Shown here piece after piece: positions 1 to 7,989 of a stretch of DNA of 64,000 nt. A model generated the notes under the pieces. The model searched no databases, was not told the DNA's origin, and worked only from the letters and a program-made list of their open reading frames with translations. The position numbers and the translations under genes were made by a program. Every line of letters begins with the position of its first letter. Positions within the stretch are counted from its first letter, which is position 1. The stretch covers positions 1 through 64,000 of the forward strand of contig NZ_JAFLWA010000003.1 in NCBI RefSeq assembly GCF_017316125.1, written 5' to 3'. This DNA comes from Enterococcus sp. DIV0660C. GTDB lineage: Bacteria > Bacillota > Bacilli > Lactobacillales > Enterococcaceae.

Positions 1-40
1 AAACAAGGTTCTTATTTTTTAAATTTTGAAGTGATTTAGT

Positions 41-158
41 CGTTCAGAGCTGGACACTTCTTTCCAATAAGCCCAAATGACTAAAAAATTTGAGAAGCAA
101 TTTCTGGTCATTTATTCTTATTTCTCGAAGCTGAACGCTTGGCTCCATAACCTTTTTT
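41..158 (-). repeat. Intergenic repeat, copy 1, after exonuclease stop
   Basis: Read on the minus strand, this starts just after the exonuclease stop codon with a short A-rich stretch, then AAGGTTATGGAGCCAAGCG and TTCAGCTTCGAGAAATAAG. It matches the first half of the repeat after murB (3573-3855) and at 15279-15552. The middle is of the second subtype (CAAATTTTTTAG core instead of the GGACAG hairpin), and the start of a further unit is visible at its far end. The outer boundary is approximate. Confidence 0.75.
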
Positions 159-165
159 CACAATC

Positions 166-705
166 TTACTTCAAAGTAACCAATTTCTTAAGCGGCTCCG
201 TCCCAAAATGCTTTTCTTGATAAAGCAAAATTTCAGCACAAGCTCGACTATCTTCTAACGCATCGTGATGATGATCTAGTGAAATAGAAAGATTCTCACA
301 AACCGTATTGAGTTTATGGTTAGGGAATTCTGGAAATAGTTTGCGACTACTTTTCACCGTACATAATGATAAATAATTTGGTTGATCGAGGTGATAGTAG
401 TCCAAACAGCCGGCTAACACTTTAGTATCAAAAGCGGCGTTATGCGCAACTACTAGCCGATTTTGTTGAAAATAATTTTGAATCGTTGACCAAACTTCTG
501 GAAATTTTGGTGCATTTCGCACATCTTCTTGATGAATGCCATGAATTTGAACATTACGCCAGAAAAAAGGTGTTTCCGGCTGGATCAAGGTATAGTATTC
601 ATCAACAATCTGACTATTTTGAACCATCACTAATGCCAATGAACAGGCACTATGTGGTTGATGGTTAGCTGTTTCAAAGTCCATTGCAACGAAGTTCATT
701 TTCAT
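166..705 (-). CDS. DEDDh 3'-5' exonuclease (DnaQ-like)
   Basis: This 179-residue protein is a single DEDDh exonuclease domain, the fold of the DNA polymerase III proofreading subunit, and should remove nucleotides from DNA or RNA 3' ends using two metal ions. Visible motifs are MDFETA near the N-terminus (metal ligands D9 and E11), HNAAFD in the middle (ExoII) and HHDALEDSRA (ExoIII with the catalytic His). It has no polymerase or BRCT domain, so its partner is unknown. A GGGGGG ribosome binding site lies immediately upstream; starts at M1 or M3 are both possible. It is probably monocistronic and ends in a copy of the intergenic repeat. The family is clear, the exact substrate is not. Confidence 0.85.
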   Translation of the reverse strand: MKMNFVAMDFETANHQPHSACSLALVMVQNSQIVDEYYTLIQPETPFFWRNVQIHGIHQEDVRNAPKFPEVWSTIQNYFQQNRLVVAHNAAFDTKVLAGCLDYYHLDQPNYLSLCTVKSSRKLFPEFPNHKLNTVCENLSISLDHHHDALEDSRACAEILLYQEKHFGTEPLKKLVTLK

Positions 706-778
706 AAACCCCCCTTTAAAAAGTATTCTAACATAGATTATCGAAAAATAAATTGTTTCTAGAAATCAAAACAAATCG

Positions 779-1534
779 TTACATTTTTAAGTCTAGCTCT
801 ACTGGGCAATGATCACTACCAAAAATTTCAGTATGGATTTTGGCATCGATTAAATTGCTATCCAAAGAACGACTTGTTAAAAAATAGTCGATGCGCCAAC
901 CGGCATTATTTTTCCGTGCATTGAAACGATAGCTCCACCAAGAATAAATGCCTTCTTGCGTTGGATAAAAATGACGGAAAGTATCAGTAAATCCTGTAGC
1001 AAGCAAATGAGAAAAGGCATTGCGTTCTTCAAGGGTAAAGCCAGCATTCTTTTGATTTGTTTTCCAGTTTTTTAGGTCAATTTTCTCATGTGCTACATTT
1101 AAATCACCACAGATGATGACTGGCTTTTGTTTGTTTAACTCATTTAAGTAGTTTTCAAAAGATTTTTCCCATTCAAGTCGATAAGCTAATCGCTTTAATT
1201 CGCTTTGCGAGTTTGGCGTGTAGCAGGTAACTAAGAAGAAGTTTGGGTATTCTAATGTAATCAAACGACCTTCTTGATCGTGTTCATCAATTCCCATACC
1301 GTAAGAAACAGTTAGTGCCTCTTCCTTAGCAAAAATGGCAGTACCTGAATATCCTTTTTTGACTGCGTAATTCCAATATTGATGATAACCAGGCAAGTCT
1401 AACGCTATTTGTCCTTCTTGTAATTTCGTTTCTTGTAAACAAAAGAAATCTGCATCTAACTCATGAAAGACTTCCATAAAATTCTTTTTCATAATCGCTC
1501 TAAGGCCGTTAACATTCCAAGAGATAAGTTTCAA
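779..1534 (-). CDS. exoA: Exodeoxyribonuclease III / AP endonuclease
   Basis: ExoA cleaves DNA at abasic sites in base-excision repair and degrades 3' ends of duplex DNA. The 251-residue sequence carries the whole exonuclease-endonuclease-phosphatase fold: SWNVNGLR at the N-terminus, LQETK (metal-binding Glu) near residue 36, GDLNVAH in the middle, WRIDYFL and the C-terminal GSDHCPV with the catalytic His. I chose the TTG at 1534 because an AAGGAG site sits 7 bases before it and the product then starts MKLISWNVNGLR like other ExoA proteins. The in-frame GTG at 1543 overlaps that ribosome site. The gene stands alone between the exonuclease and a divergent oxidoreductase. Confidence 0.95.
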   Translation of the reverse strand: MKLISWNVNGLRAIMKKNFMEVFHELDADFFCLQETKLQEGQIALDLPGYHQYWNYAVKKGYSGTAIFAKEEALTVSYGMGIDEHDQEGRLITLEYPNFFLVTCYTPNSQSELKRLAYRLEWEKSFENYLNELNKQKPVIICGDLNVAHEKIDLKNWKTNQKNAGFTLEERNAFSHLLATGFTDTFRHFYPTQEGIYSWWSYRFNARKNNAGWRIDYFLTSRSLDSNLIDAKIHTEIFGSDHCPVELDLKM

Positions 1535-1651
1535 AATAGACACTCCTTTTTACTTAAGTACGTCTTTTTTCTGTTCTCATTGTACTTCAATTTTATCAAA
1601 ATGAAAAATGGTGTAAAATTAAGTTAAGAAAGAATTATTGGAGGAGAAAAA

Positions 1652-2572
1652 ATGAAGATTGGCGTAATCGGTATTGGCAACATTGCAGAAAAAGCGTATC
1701 TACCCACTTATGCAAAAAATCAAGGAACATTGAACTTTTATTTTGCAACTAGAAATGAAGAAACGAAAAAAAGAATCAAAGAGATGTATGGCTTTTCTCA
1801 TTTGTATGAAACGATTGATGAATTGATTGCAGAAAAAATCGAAGCATGTATGATTCACGCAGCAACAAAAGTTCATTATGAACTCGCAAAAAAATGTTTA
1901 GAACATGGAATCCATGTATTTATTGATAAACCATTAAGTACTTCGTTGAATGAAGTAGCTGAGTTACAAGCTTTGGCAGAAAAAAATCAAGTTGTATTGA
2001 TGATTGGGTTTAATCGTCGCTTTGCACCGATGGTTGATGAATTGAAGCAATTGCCTAATAAACGTCTGATCCAGTTGCAAAAAAATCGAATAGCTGCACA
2101 AGAAACAACGGAATTTGTTGTGTATGATCTTTTTTTACATTTAGTAGATACAGCTGTTTATTTATTGGATGAACCCATTACTCGAGTGAACAGTAAGATC
2201 ATTGAACAGAATGATTATCTAGAGCTTGCAATCTTGCATCTCGAAACGGCTAATCAAACAGCTATTTTAACAATGGATTTGAGAAGTGGTGCGAATACGG
2301 AACAGTATCAAGTAACCAGTGAACAAGGGACTTACGAAGTTCGTAATCTGACACAGATGACGATTCAACAAGAGGGACAAACACGACTAAAGGAATTTGG
2401 CGATTGGACGAATACTTTAGAAAAACGCGGGTTTGAGCCAATGGTCATGGCATTTTTTGAACAAATTCAACAAGCGCAATCAAATAATCAACAGTTAAAA
2501 CAAGCGGGAGTCTATCAGAGTCATGAGCTTTGTGAACAAATGATCCGGGTGCATCTTCGTCATCTGCTTTAA
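1652..2572 (+). CDS. Gfo/Idh/MocA family NAD(P)-dependent oxidoreductase
   Basis: This 306-residue protein has an N-terminal Rossmann fold (GVIGIGNIAEKAY near residues 4-16) and the family signature HVFIDKPLS near residue 90, where the Lys is the conserved catalytic/cofactor residue. The C-terminal half is the alpha/beta substrate domain. Family members reduce or oxidise sugars and related compounds, and the substrate cannot be read from the sequence. A GGAGGAG site lies 7 bases before the ATG. It lies divergently from exoA and upstream of murB in the same direction with about 70 bases between, so co-transcription with murB is possible. Ordinary length for the family. Confidence 0.85.
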   Translation: MKIGVIGIGNIAEKAYLPTYAKNQGTLNFYFATRNEETKKRIKEMYGFSHLYETIDELIAEKIEACMIHAATKVHYELAKKCLEHGIHVFIDKPLSTSLNEVAELQALAEKNQVVLMIGFNRRFAPMVDELKQLPNKRLIQLQKNRIAAQETTEFVVYDLFLHLVDTAVYLLDEPITRVNSKIIEQNDYLELAILHLETANQTAILTMDLRSGANTEQYQVTSEQGTYEVRNLTQMTIQQEGQTRLKEFGDWTNTLEKRGFEPMVMAFFEQIQQAQSNNQQLKQAGVYQSHELCEQMIRVHLRHLL

Positions 2573-2644
2573 CATCGAGGGTAGTAACTTTGTTTTAAGC
2601 GTGATAGAATGATGTGGATGTTTGAAAAGAAAGGAAAATCCTCA

Positions 2645-3571
2645 GTGAATAAAGAAGAATTAATGAAGCACTTACCAGAGATAACTTTGCTCTTAGATGA
2701 ACCGTTGATGAATTATACATTTACCAAGACTGGTGGACCAGTAGATGTCCTTGCTTTTCCAAAGAGAAAAGAAGAAGTCAAAGAAATCGTTGACTATTGC
2801 AGAATGAATCAAGTGCCTTGGATGGTATTAGGAAACGCTAGCAATTTGATCGTTCGTGATGGCGGGATTCGTGGTGTAGTTATTATGTTGACTGAAATGA
2901 ATGCTGTTCATGTAGAAGATACAGTTGTTGTGGCAGAAGCAGGTGCGAAACTAATTGATACAACTTATGCAGCTTTGGCGGAATCATTAACAGGCTTTGA
3001 ATTTGCTTGTGGAATTCCAGGAAGTGTTGGCGGGGCTGTTTATATGAATGCGGGAGCGTATGATGGTGAAATCAAGGATGTCCTTGCAGAAGTCGATGTT
3101 TTACTTGAAGATGGAACGATGCAAACACTAACCAACGAAAAAATGAATTTTTCTTACCGTCATAGTGAAATCCAAAATATGAATGCAATCGTGTTAGAAG
3201 CACGTTTTCAATTAAAAAAAGGAAACTACCCACAAATTAAGGCGCGAATGGATGAACTAACTGAATTGCGTCAATCTAAACAACCTCTTGAGTATCCCTC
3301 TTGTGGCAGTGTATTCAAGCGTCCTGTTGGGCATTACACTGGACAATTGATCCAAGAAGCAGGTTTACAAGGCTTAAAATGGGGTGGCGCACAAATTTCT
3401 GAAAAGCATGCAGGATTTATTGTCAATATTGATCATGCAACGGCGACAGATTATGTGGAATTGATTGGTCATATTCAACAAGTCATCAAGGAAACGTTTG
3501 ATGTGGAATTGGAAACGGAAGTTCGAATCATTGGTGAATTAGCTCCAGAAAAAAATTCAACAAAATTTTAA
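2645..3571 (+). CDS. murB: UDP-N-acetylenolpyruvoylglucosamine reductase
   Basis: MurB reduces UDP-GlcNAc-enolpyruvate to UDP-MurNAc with NADPH and FAD, the second committed step of peptidoglycan synthesis in the cytoplasm. Motifs: TKTGGPVDV, the FAD-binding [12 protein letters not shown] and [25 protein letters not shown], the catalytic serine in PSCGSVFKR, and a C-terminal ETEVRIIGE with the active-site Glu. The layout is the type IIb form of Firmicutes. The start is the GTG at 2645 (AAGGA 9 bases upstream), giving 308 residues; the in-frame ATG codons at 2609-2618 have no ribosome site. The stop codon is followed directly by a 120-bp tandem repeat. Confidence 0.95.
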   Translation: MNKEELMKHLPEITLLLDEPLMNYTFTKTGGPVDVLAFPKRKEEVKEIVDYCRMNQVPWMVLGNASNLIVRDGGIRGVVIMLTEMNAVHVEDTVVVAEAGAKLIDTTYAALAESLTGFEFACGIPGSVGGAVYMNAGAYDGEIKDVLAEVDVLLEDGTMQTLTNEKMNFSYRHSEIQNMNAIVLEARFQLKKGNYPQIKARMDELTELRQSKQPLEYPSCGSVFKRPVGHYTGQLIQEAGLQGLKWGGAQISEKHAGFIVNIDHATATDYVELIGHIQQVIKETFDVELETEVRIIGELAPEKNSTKF

Positions 3572-3572
3572 G

Positions 3573-3855
3573 AGAAGGTTGTGGCACCAAGCGTTCAGCT
3601 CCGAAAAAATAAAGAATAACTGGCAAAAATGGCTGTCCATATTTTTGGACAGTGATGAATTATTTCGAGGAGTTGCTTGGGGAACACCGTGAAGAAGGTT
3701 GTGGCACCAAGCGTTTAGCTCCGAAAAAATAAAGAATAACTGGCAAAAATGGCTGTCCATATTTTTGGACAGTGATGAATTATTTCGAGGAGTTGCTTGG
3801 GGAACACCGTGAAGAAGGTTGTGGCACTAAGCGTTCAGCTCCGAAAAAATAAAGA
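3573..3855 (+). repeat. Intergenic repeat, copy 2: 120-bp tandem, 2.35 units
   Basis: Units start at 3573, 3693 and 3813 with an exact 120-base period. The first two differ at one base that I can see (GTTCAG versus GTTTAG), and the third breaks off after about 43 bases. Each unit opens with AAGGTTGTGGCACCAAGCG and closes with TTGCTTGGGGAACACCGTG, so CCAAGC and GCTTGG form imperfect terminal inverted repeats. The unit contains a hairpin with a 7-bp stem, CTGTCCA/TGGACAG. Related copies follow six other genes in this window. Confidence 0.95.
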
Positions 3856-3910
3856 GAATAAGAAACAATTTCTTACAAGTTTTTGTGATTATTTAAGAAA
3901 TGACGTTAAA

Positions 3911-3938
3911 AGTTGTGACAATCGTCACAACTTTTTTT
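3911..3938 (+). terminator. Rho-independent terminator that also matches a CRP-family box
   Basis: A 9-bp stem AGTTGTGAC/GTCACAACT with loop AATC is followed by a T run, a standard terminator for murB placed after the repeat array. The same bases contain TGTGA-N6-TCACA (3914-3929), a perfect CRP/ArcR-type operator, 170 bases before the fumarate reductase start. Confidence 0.8.
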
Positions 3939-4028
3939 GTTGATCTAAAATTATGTTATTTCTTTATTTGTCAAATGCTTGATAGTGTCTGATTTTTTTA
4001 TCTGTCTTTTAAATTTTTCTCATAGCTG

Positions 4029-4057
4029 TTGTTATTGTGATTTTGTTCACTTATAAT
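4029..4057 (+). promoter_or_regulatory. Promoter of the flavoprotein gene with CRP/FNR-family-like box
   Basis: A -35 TTGTTA (4029-4034) and a -10 TATAAT (4052-4057) are separated by 17 bases. Between them lies TGTGA-TTTTGT-TCACT (4036-4051), one base from the TGTGA-N6-TCACA consensus of CRP-family regulators such as ArcR. A protein bound there would cover the spacer, which suggests repression from this site. Confidence 0.6.
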
Positions 4058-4084
4058 GGGCTTTGGGAAAAAAGGAGGAAAAAA

Positions 4085-5599
4085 ATGAAAAAATTATTAG
4101 CGAGTTTATTTATTGTGACATCTGTTATCACGATGAGCGCCTGTTCATCAGATAATTCAGCTTCAAAGGAATCATCAAACTCAAGTACAAAAGAAACAAC
4201 AGATGTGTCTTCTGGTGCATCTGAACAAGCATATACAGATCCAAAAGAAATGAAAGATTCCTATGACCTAGTGATTGTTGGTGCTGGTGGAGCTGGAATG
4301 ACTGCTGCAATTGAAGCAAAAGATGCTGGATTAAATCCAGTTATTTTGGAAAAAATGCCAGTTGCGGGCGGAAATACTTCAAAATCTTCGAGCGGAATGA
4401 ATGCCTCTGAAACTAAATTCCAAAAAGCAGATGGCATCACAGATTCAAATGACGCGTTTTATGAAGAAACCTTAAAAGGTGGTGGGGGAACGAACGACAA
4501 AGAAATGTTACGCTACTTTGTTGATCATTCAGCAGACGCTATTGATTGGTTAGACACAAATGGTATTACTTTAGATAACTTAACGATCACAGGTGGGATG
4601 AGTGAAAAACGTACGCATCGCCCATCAGATGGTTCTGCAATTGGTGGCTACTTAGTTGAAGGGCTTTTGAAAAACGTTCATGAACGTGAAATTCCAATTT
4701 TTGTAAACACTGATGTTACAGATATCAAGAAAAATGACGGTACAGTGAATGAAGTAACTGTACAAGTACAAGGTGAAAAACCAAAAGAAATCACTGGAAA
4801 AGCAATTGTTGTAACAACTGGTGGTTTTGGTGCAAGCAAAGAATTGATTGAAGAATATCGTCCAGACCTGAAGGGTTATGTAACAACTAACCAAGAAGGT
4901 TCAACGGGTGATGGCATCAAGATGATTGAAAAACTTGGTGGACAAGCAGTGGATATGGATAAAATTCAGATTCACCCAACTGTTCAACAAGACAAAGGTG
5001 TTTTGATTGGTGAAGTTGTCCGTGGTGAAGGTGCAATTCTTGTCAATAACGATGGTGAACGTTTTGTAAATGAAATGGATACTCGTGATAAAGTATCAGC
5101 AGCAATTACTGCTTTGCCAGACAAATCAGCTTACTTGATCTTTGACCAAGGCGTACGCGATCGTGCGAAAGCAATTGATTTCTATGATGAAAAAGGCTAT
5201 GTTACAGCTGGTGACAGCATTGAAGATTTAGCAAAAGCAATCAATATTCCTGAAGAAACATTAGCAAAGACAGTTACTACTTGGAATAGCGAAGTAGCAG
5301 ATAAAAAGGATACACAATTTAATCGTACAACTGCGATGGACAATGATTTATCAAAACCAAAATATTATGCCATCAAAATCGCACCAGGGATCCACTATAC
5401 AATGGGTGGCGTGAAAATCAATACGAACACAGAAGTATTGAATGCAGATAATGAACCAATTAAAGGTTTATATGCGGCTGGTGAAGTAACTGGCGGCTTA
5501 CATGGGGATAACCGAATTGGTGGAAATTCAGTAGCGGAAATTATTATTTTCGGACGACAAGCGGGGCAACAAGCTGCCAAATTTGTTTCTGAAAACTAA
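4085..5599 (+). CDS. Lipoprotein fumarate-reductase-type flavoprotein
   Basis: This 504-residue protein looks like an extracytoplasmic fumarate (or related enoate) reductase. It starts with a lipoprotein signal ending MSAC (Cys20), then a Ser/Thr/Lys-rich linker of about 35 residues, then the flavocytochrome c fumarate reductase fold: FAD-binding VIVGAGGAGMTAA, THRPSDG, the catalytic-region VVRGEGAILVNNDGERFVNE, GIHYTMGGVKI and C-terminal GLHGDNRIGGNS. I see no heme-binding CxxCH and no FMN-binding domain, so electrons must come from a partner not present here. The ATG at 4085 has GGAGG 5 bases upstream. A terminator follows. The substrate is inferred from the family, not proven. Confidence 0.85.
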   Translation: MKKLLASLFIVTSVITMSACSSDNSASKESSNSSTKETTDVSSGASEQAYTDPKEMKDSYDLVIVGAGGAGMTAAIEAKDAGLNPVILEKMPVAGGNTSKSSSGMNASETKFQKADGITDSNDAFYEETLKGGGGTNDKEMLRYFVDHSADAIDWLDTNGITLDNLTITGGMSEKRTHRPSDGSAIGGYLVEGLLKNVHEREIPIFVNTDVTDIKKNDGTVNEVTVQVQGEKPKEITGKAIVVTTGGFGASKELIEEYRPDLKGYVTTNQEGSTGDGIKMIEKLGGQAVDMDKIQIHPTVQQDKGVLIGEVVRGEGAILVNNDGERFVNEMDTRDKVSAAITALPDKSAYLIFDQGVRDRAKAIDFYDEKGYVTAGDSIEDLAKAINIPEETLAKTVTTWNSEVADKKDTQFNRTTAMDNDLSKPKYYAIKIAPGIHYTMGGVKINTNTEVLNADNEPIKGLYAAGEVTGGLHGDNRIGGNSVAEIIIFGRQAGQQAAKFVSEN

Positions 5600-5600
5600 A

Positions 5601-5640
5601 AACAAGCTTGGGATAACTAATATCCCAAGCTTGTTTGTTA
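5601..5640 (+). terminator. Terminator of the flavoprotein gene
   Basis: A long near-perfect stem AACAAGCTTGGGATA / TATCCCAAGCTTGTT with a 5-base loop begins two bases after the stop codon and is followed by TTGTTA. It is a strong hairpin with a short U tract. Confidence 0.85.
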
Positions 5641-5663
5641 CTTTAGCATTTCAACTTTACAGC

Positions 5664-5714
5664 AGCAAACAAGCATGCAAACTATTTTTTAGTTGGTATG
5701 CTTGTTTGCTTTTT
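5664..5714 (+). terminator. Second hairpin between the flavoprotein gene and gntR
   Basis: GCAAACAAGCAT pairs with ATGCTTGTTTGC around a loop of about 20 bases, followed by TTTTT. It points in the plus direction and backs up the first terminator before the convergent regulator gene. Confidence 0.7.
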
Positions 5715-5734
5715 CCAAGTGAACTGACTGGAGT

Positions 5735-6451
5735 TTACAGCTTCTTTAAATGAACATCGAGAACAAACTTACTTTGATTACTAATAAAATAAGATTTTGA
5801 AAATTCAAATGCCCGACCTTTTTGATCGTAACCAATTTGTTCGATTACCAATACAGGATTATTTTTTTTGATACCTAAAGAGTCACTAACTTCTTCATTT
5901 GCATGATCTGCATAAACAATTCGGCGTGCATCAACTAACTGTAACTTCGCTTCATGACCTAAATAGTCATAAACGGATCCTTGCAAGATTTCTTCGGTGA
6001 TTGGTGCGATAGCGACCGGCATAACGACATGTTCGAAACTATAATACTGGCCATTCAATAAACGAACGCGCTTAAATTCATAAACAGGGTCCGTTTTATT
6101 TAAAGATAAGTTTTGCTGTTCTTCTTCTGTAGGCAAACGAGCATCAAAAAACAAAATATTACTTTTGATTTCTTGATCACGATGGGAATAAGTTACCCCA
6201 ACCGGTAAATCTAAGGGAAGTAATTCGCTTGTGTTGTTTTCAATTGTTGGACGAATATATGTACCGGAACCTTGCTTACTAAATATTAATCCCTCATTTT
6301 CTAATAAAGATAGTGCTTTTTTTAATGTAATGCGAGAAACATCATATTTTTCTGCAAAAAATTCTTGGGTAGGTAATAAAGTCCCAGCACGATAATGATT
6401 TGTTAAGATATCACGCTTGATATCTGAGTAAATTTCGCGGTATTTGTACAA
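5735..6451 (-). CDS. GntR family regulator with UTRA domain (N-glycan locus)
   Basis: This 238-residue protein has an N-terminal winged helix (residues about 1-65, with LLPTQEFFAEKYDVSRITLKK and the GSGTYIRP wing) and a C-terminal UTRA ligand-binding domain, as in HutC-type sugar regulators. It most likely represses the divergent PTS and glycosidase genes and is released by a phosphorylated sugar. I chose the TTG at 6451 because GTGAGG precedes it by 8 bases; the in-frame ATG at 6487 has no ribosome site and would put the operator-like repeats inside the gene. TTTGTA-type half-sites lie over its start region, which suggests autoregulation. Ligand unknown. Confidence 0.85.
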   Translation of the reverse strand: MYKYREIYSDIKRDILTNHYRAGTLLPTQEFFAEKYDVSRITLKKALSLLENEGLIFSKQGSGTYIRPTIENNTSELLPLDLPVGVTYSHRDQEIKSNILFFDARLPTEEEQQNLSLNKTDPVYEFKRVRLLNGQYYSFEHVVMPVAIAPITEEILQGSVYDYLGHEAKLQLVDARRIVYADHANEEVSDSLGIKKNNPVLVIEQIGYDQKGRAFEFSKSYFISNQSKFVLDVHLKKL

Positions 6452-6582
6452 TTTGTAAACCTCACTTTTTATTATTTGTATACACATTTTAATATAAAAA
6501 AGATAATTTGTATATATAATTATAAAATTAAGTGTTTACAAATTATCTTAGTTGTATATAATTAAATCAGAAAACGTTTTCT
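6443..6582 (+). promoter_or_regulatory. Operator cluster, promoter and cre site of the N-glycan locus
   Basis: TTTGTA or its complement occurs at 6443, 6452, 6475, 6507, 6537 and (as TTGTATA) 6552. The best pair is a 12-bp inverted repeat, AGATAATTTGTA (6501-6512) with TACAAATTATCT (6537-6548). The PTS promoter is TTTACA (6535-6540), 16 bases, TATAAT (6557-6562), overlapping this repeat. A palindromic cre site, AGAAAACGTTTTCT (6569-6582), lies just after the expected start of transcription, which predicts CcpA roadblock repression. Confidence 0.75.
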
Positions 6583-6609
6583 CTAAAAAGTAGAAAAGGG
6601 AGTATTACT

Positions 6610-7953
6610 ATGAAATTTGATGTACAAAAACTTCAAGAACCATTGTTAAAAGTTTCAGCTTGGGTTGAAGGCAATACTATTCTACAGGCTGTAAAAAATG
6701 CGTTTGTCCGCACTATCCCATTTACTGTTGTTGGGTCATTTTCCAATTTAATTAAAATGCAGATCGATGCGTTGATTAAAAATCAAGGAATCGATAATGC
6801 AATTCTAACAAATATTAGTAACTTATTTGGTTACTTAGGAAATGCTACATTAGGAATCGTTGCTATTATTGTTGTCTTTTCTTCAGCTTACTCTTATGCG
6901 ATTGAATTAAAACAGAAAGAAAAAAATGAACGCTTAAATCCAATTATTGCAACATTACTTGCATTGTCTGCTTACTTTGTAATGGTACCAAATAATGTGA
7001 ATTATCTCGACTCTAAGGCAGAAATAATCGAAGGTTTTGCTTCTTCTTTCTTCAGTTATGAAGGTATGTTTACCGCATTGATTGTTGGAATGATCGCAGT
7101 TGCTTTATTTGCTCGATTTACACGAAGTAAATTTACGATCAAGATGCCGGGGAATGTTCCACAAAATGTTTTTGATTCCTTTTTCTCATTGATTCCGATC
7201 AGTGAAGTATTATTGATTTTTGGTGTTCTTCGTATCGTGATCCAATCATTAGGATATGTTTCATTGTTACAAATGATTTCTGAAGTGTTAATCAAACCAT
7301 TGTTGACTGTTGGAACAGGCTTACCTGCAATTATTATTGTCATTTTATTACAACAAATTTTATGGTTCTTAGGATTACATGGTTTTAATATCGTTTGGGG
7401 AGTTGTTTCCGCGTTTTGGTTACCGGTTTTCTTAGAAAATGTTGCGAAGTTTGCAGAAACACAAAGTTTTGCTGGCATCTCAATCGCACCAAATACTATG
7501 ACAAATGTTTATGCAATGATTGGTGGTTCAGGGGCAACCTTTGGCTTGATCATCGCCATGCTGATTTTTACGAGAAAAGGTGAAAAAGAACGAGAAGTTG
7601 CCAAATTAGCATTGATTCCTGGTTGTTTTGGTATTAATGAACCAGTTATTTTCGGATTACCAATTGTTTTAAATCCATTGATGTTCATTCCTTGGATCGT
7701 TGTACCAATCGTCAATGCCGTGATTGCTTATGTGGTAACTTCACTTGGCTGGGTCGTTCCATTAGTTGTTTTAAATTCAGGGAATGAACCAATTTTTATT
7801 AGCACTTGGGTCTTAGGCGCCTTCCATATTAGTCCAGTCATCTTGACTTTTGTATTGGTGGTCCTAGATATCATCATGTATGCACCTTTTGTCATTTTGA
7901 ATCAACGACAAGAAAGAGCAGCAGACCAATTGATGGCTCGTTCAGCTGAATAA
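6610..7953 (+). CDS. PTS EIIC, lactose/cellobiose family (CelB-like)
   Basis: This 447-residue membrane protein is the sugar-translocating IIC subunit of a phosphotransferase system. It has about ten hydrophobic segments and the family motifs GLHGFNIVWGV and FGINEPVIFGLPIVLNPL (substrate-binding NEP). No IIA or IIB subunit is encoded nearby, so it must borrow partners from elsewhere. Its position between a sugar regulator and alpha-mannosidases suggests that it takes up an oligosaccharide or disaccharide from N-glycans, which is inference; CelB-type IICs normally carry beta-disaccharides. A GGGAG site precedes the ATG and the mannosidase gene follows after 36 bases, so the genes are probably co-transcribed. 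Confidence 0.9.
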   Translation: MKFDVQKLQEPLLKVSAWVEGNTILQAVKNAFVRTIPFTVVGSFSNLIKMQIDALIKNQGIDNAILTNISNLFGYLGNATLGIVAIIVVFSSAYSYAIELKQKEKNERLNPIIATLLALSAYFVMVPNNVNYLDSKAEIIEGFASSFFSYEGMFTALIVGMIAVALFARFTRSKFTIKMPGNVPQNVFDSFFSLIPISEVLLIFGVLRIVIQSLGYVSLLQMISEVLIKPLLTVGTGLPAIIIVILLQQILWFLGLHGFNIVWGVVSAFWLPVFLENVAKFAETQSFAGISIAPNTMTNVYAMIGGSGATFGLIIAMLIFTRKGEKEREVAKLALIPGCFGINEPVIFGLPIVLNPLMFIPWIVVPIVNAVIAYVVTSLGWVVPLVVLNSGNEPIFISTWVLGAFHISPVILTFVLVVLDIIMYAPFVILNQRQERAADQLMARSAE

Positions 7954-7989
7954 TCGAATGAATTGTAGAAGAATAGAGGAGTGTCACTC

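Noticed and set aside
3557-3760. Minus-strand open frame inside the murB repeat array
   Set aside because: It exists only because the 120-base unit is a multiple of three and is repeated; it has no ribosome site and its peptide is itself a tandem duplication.
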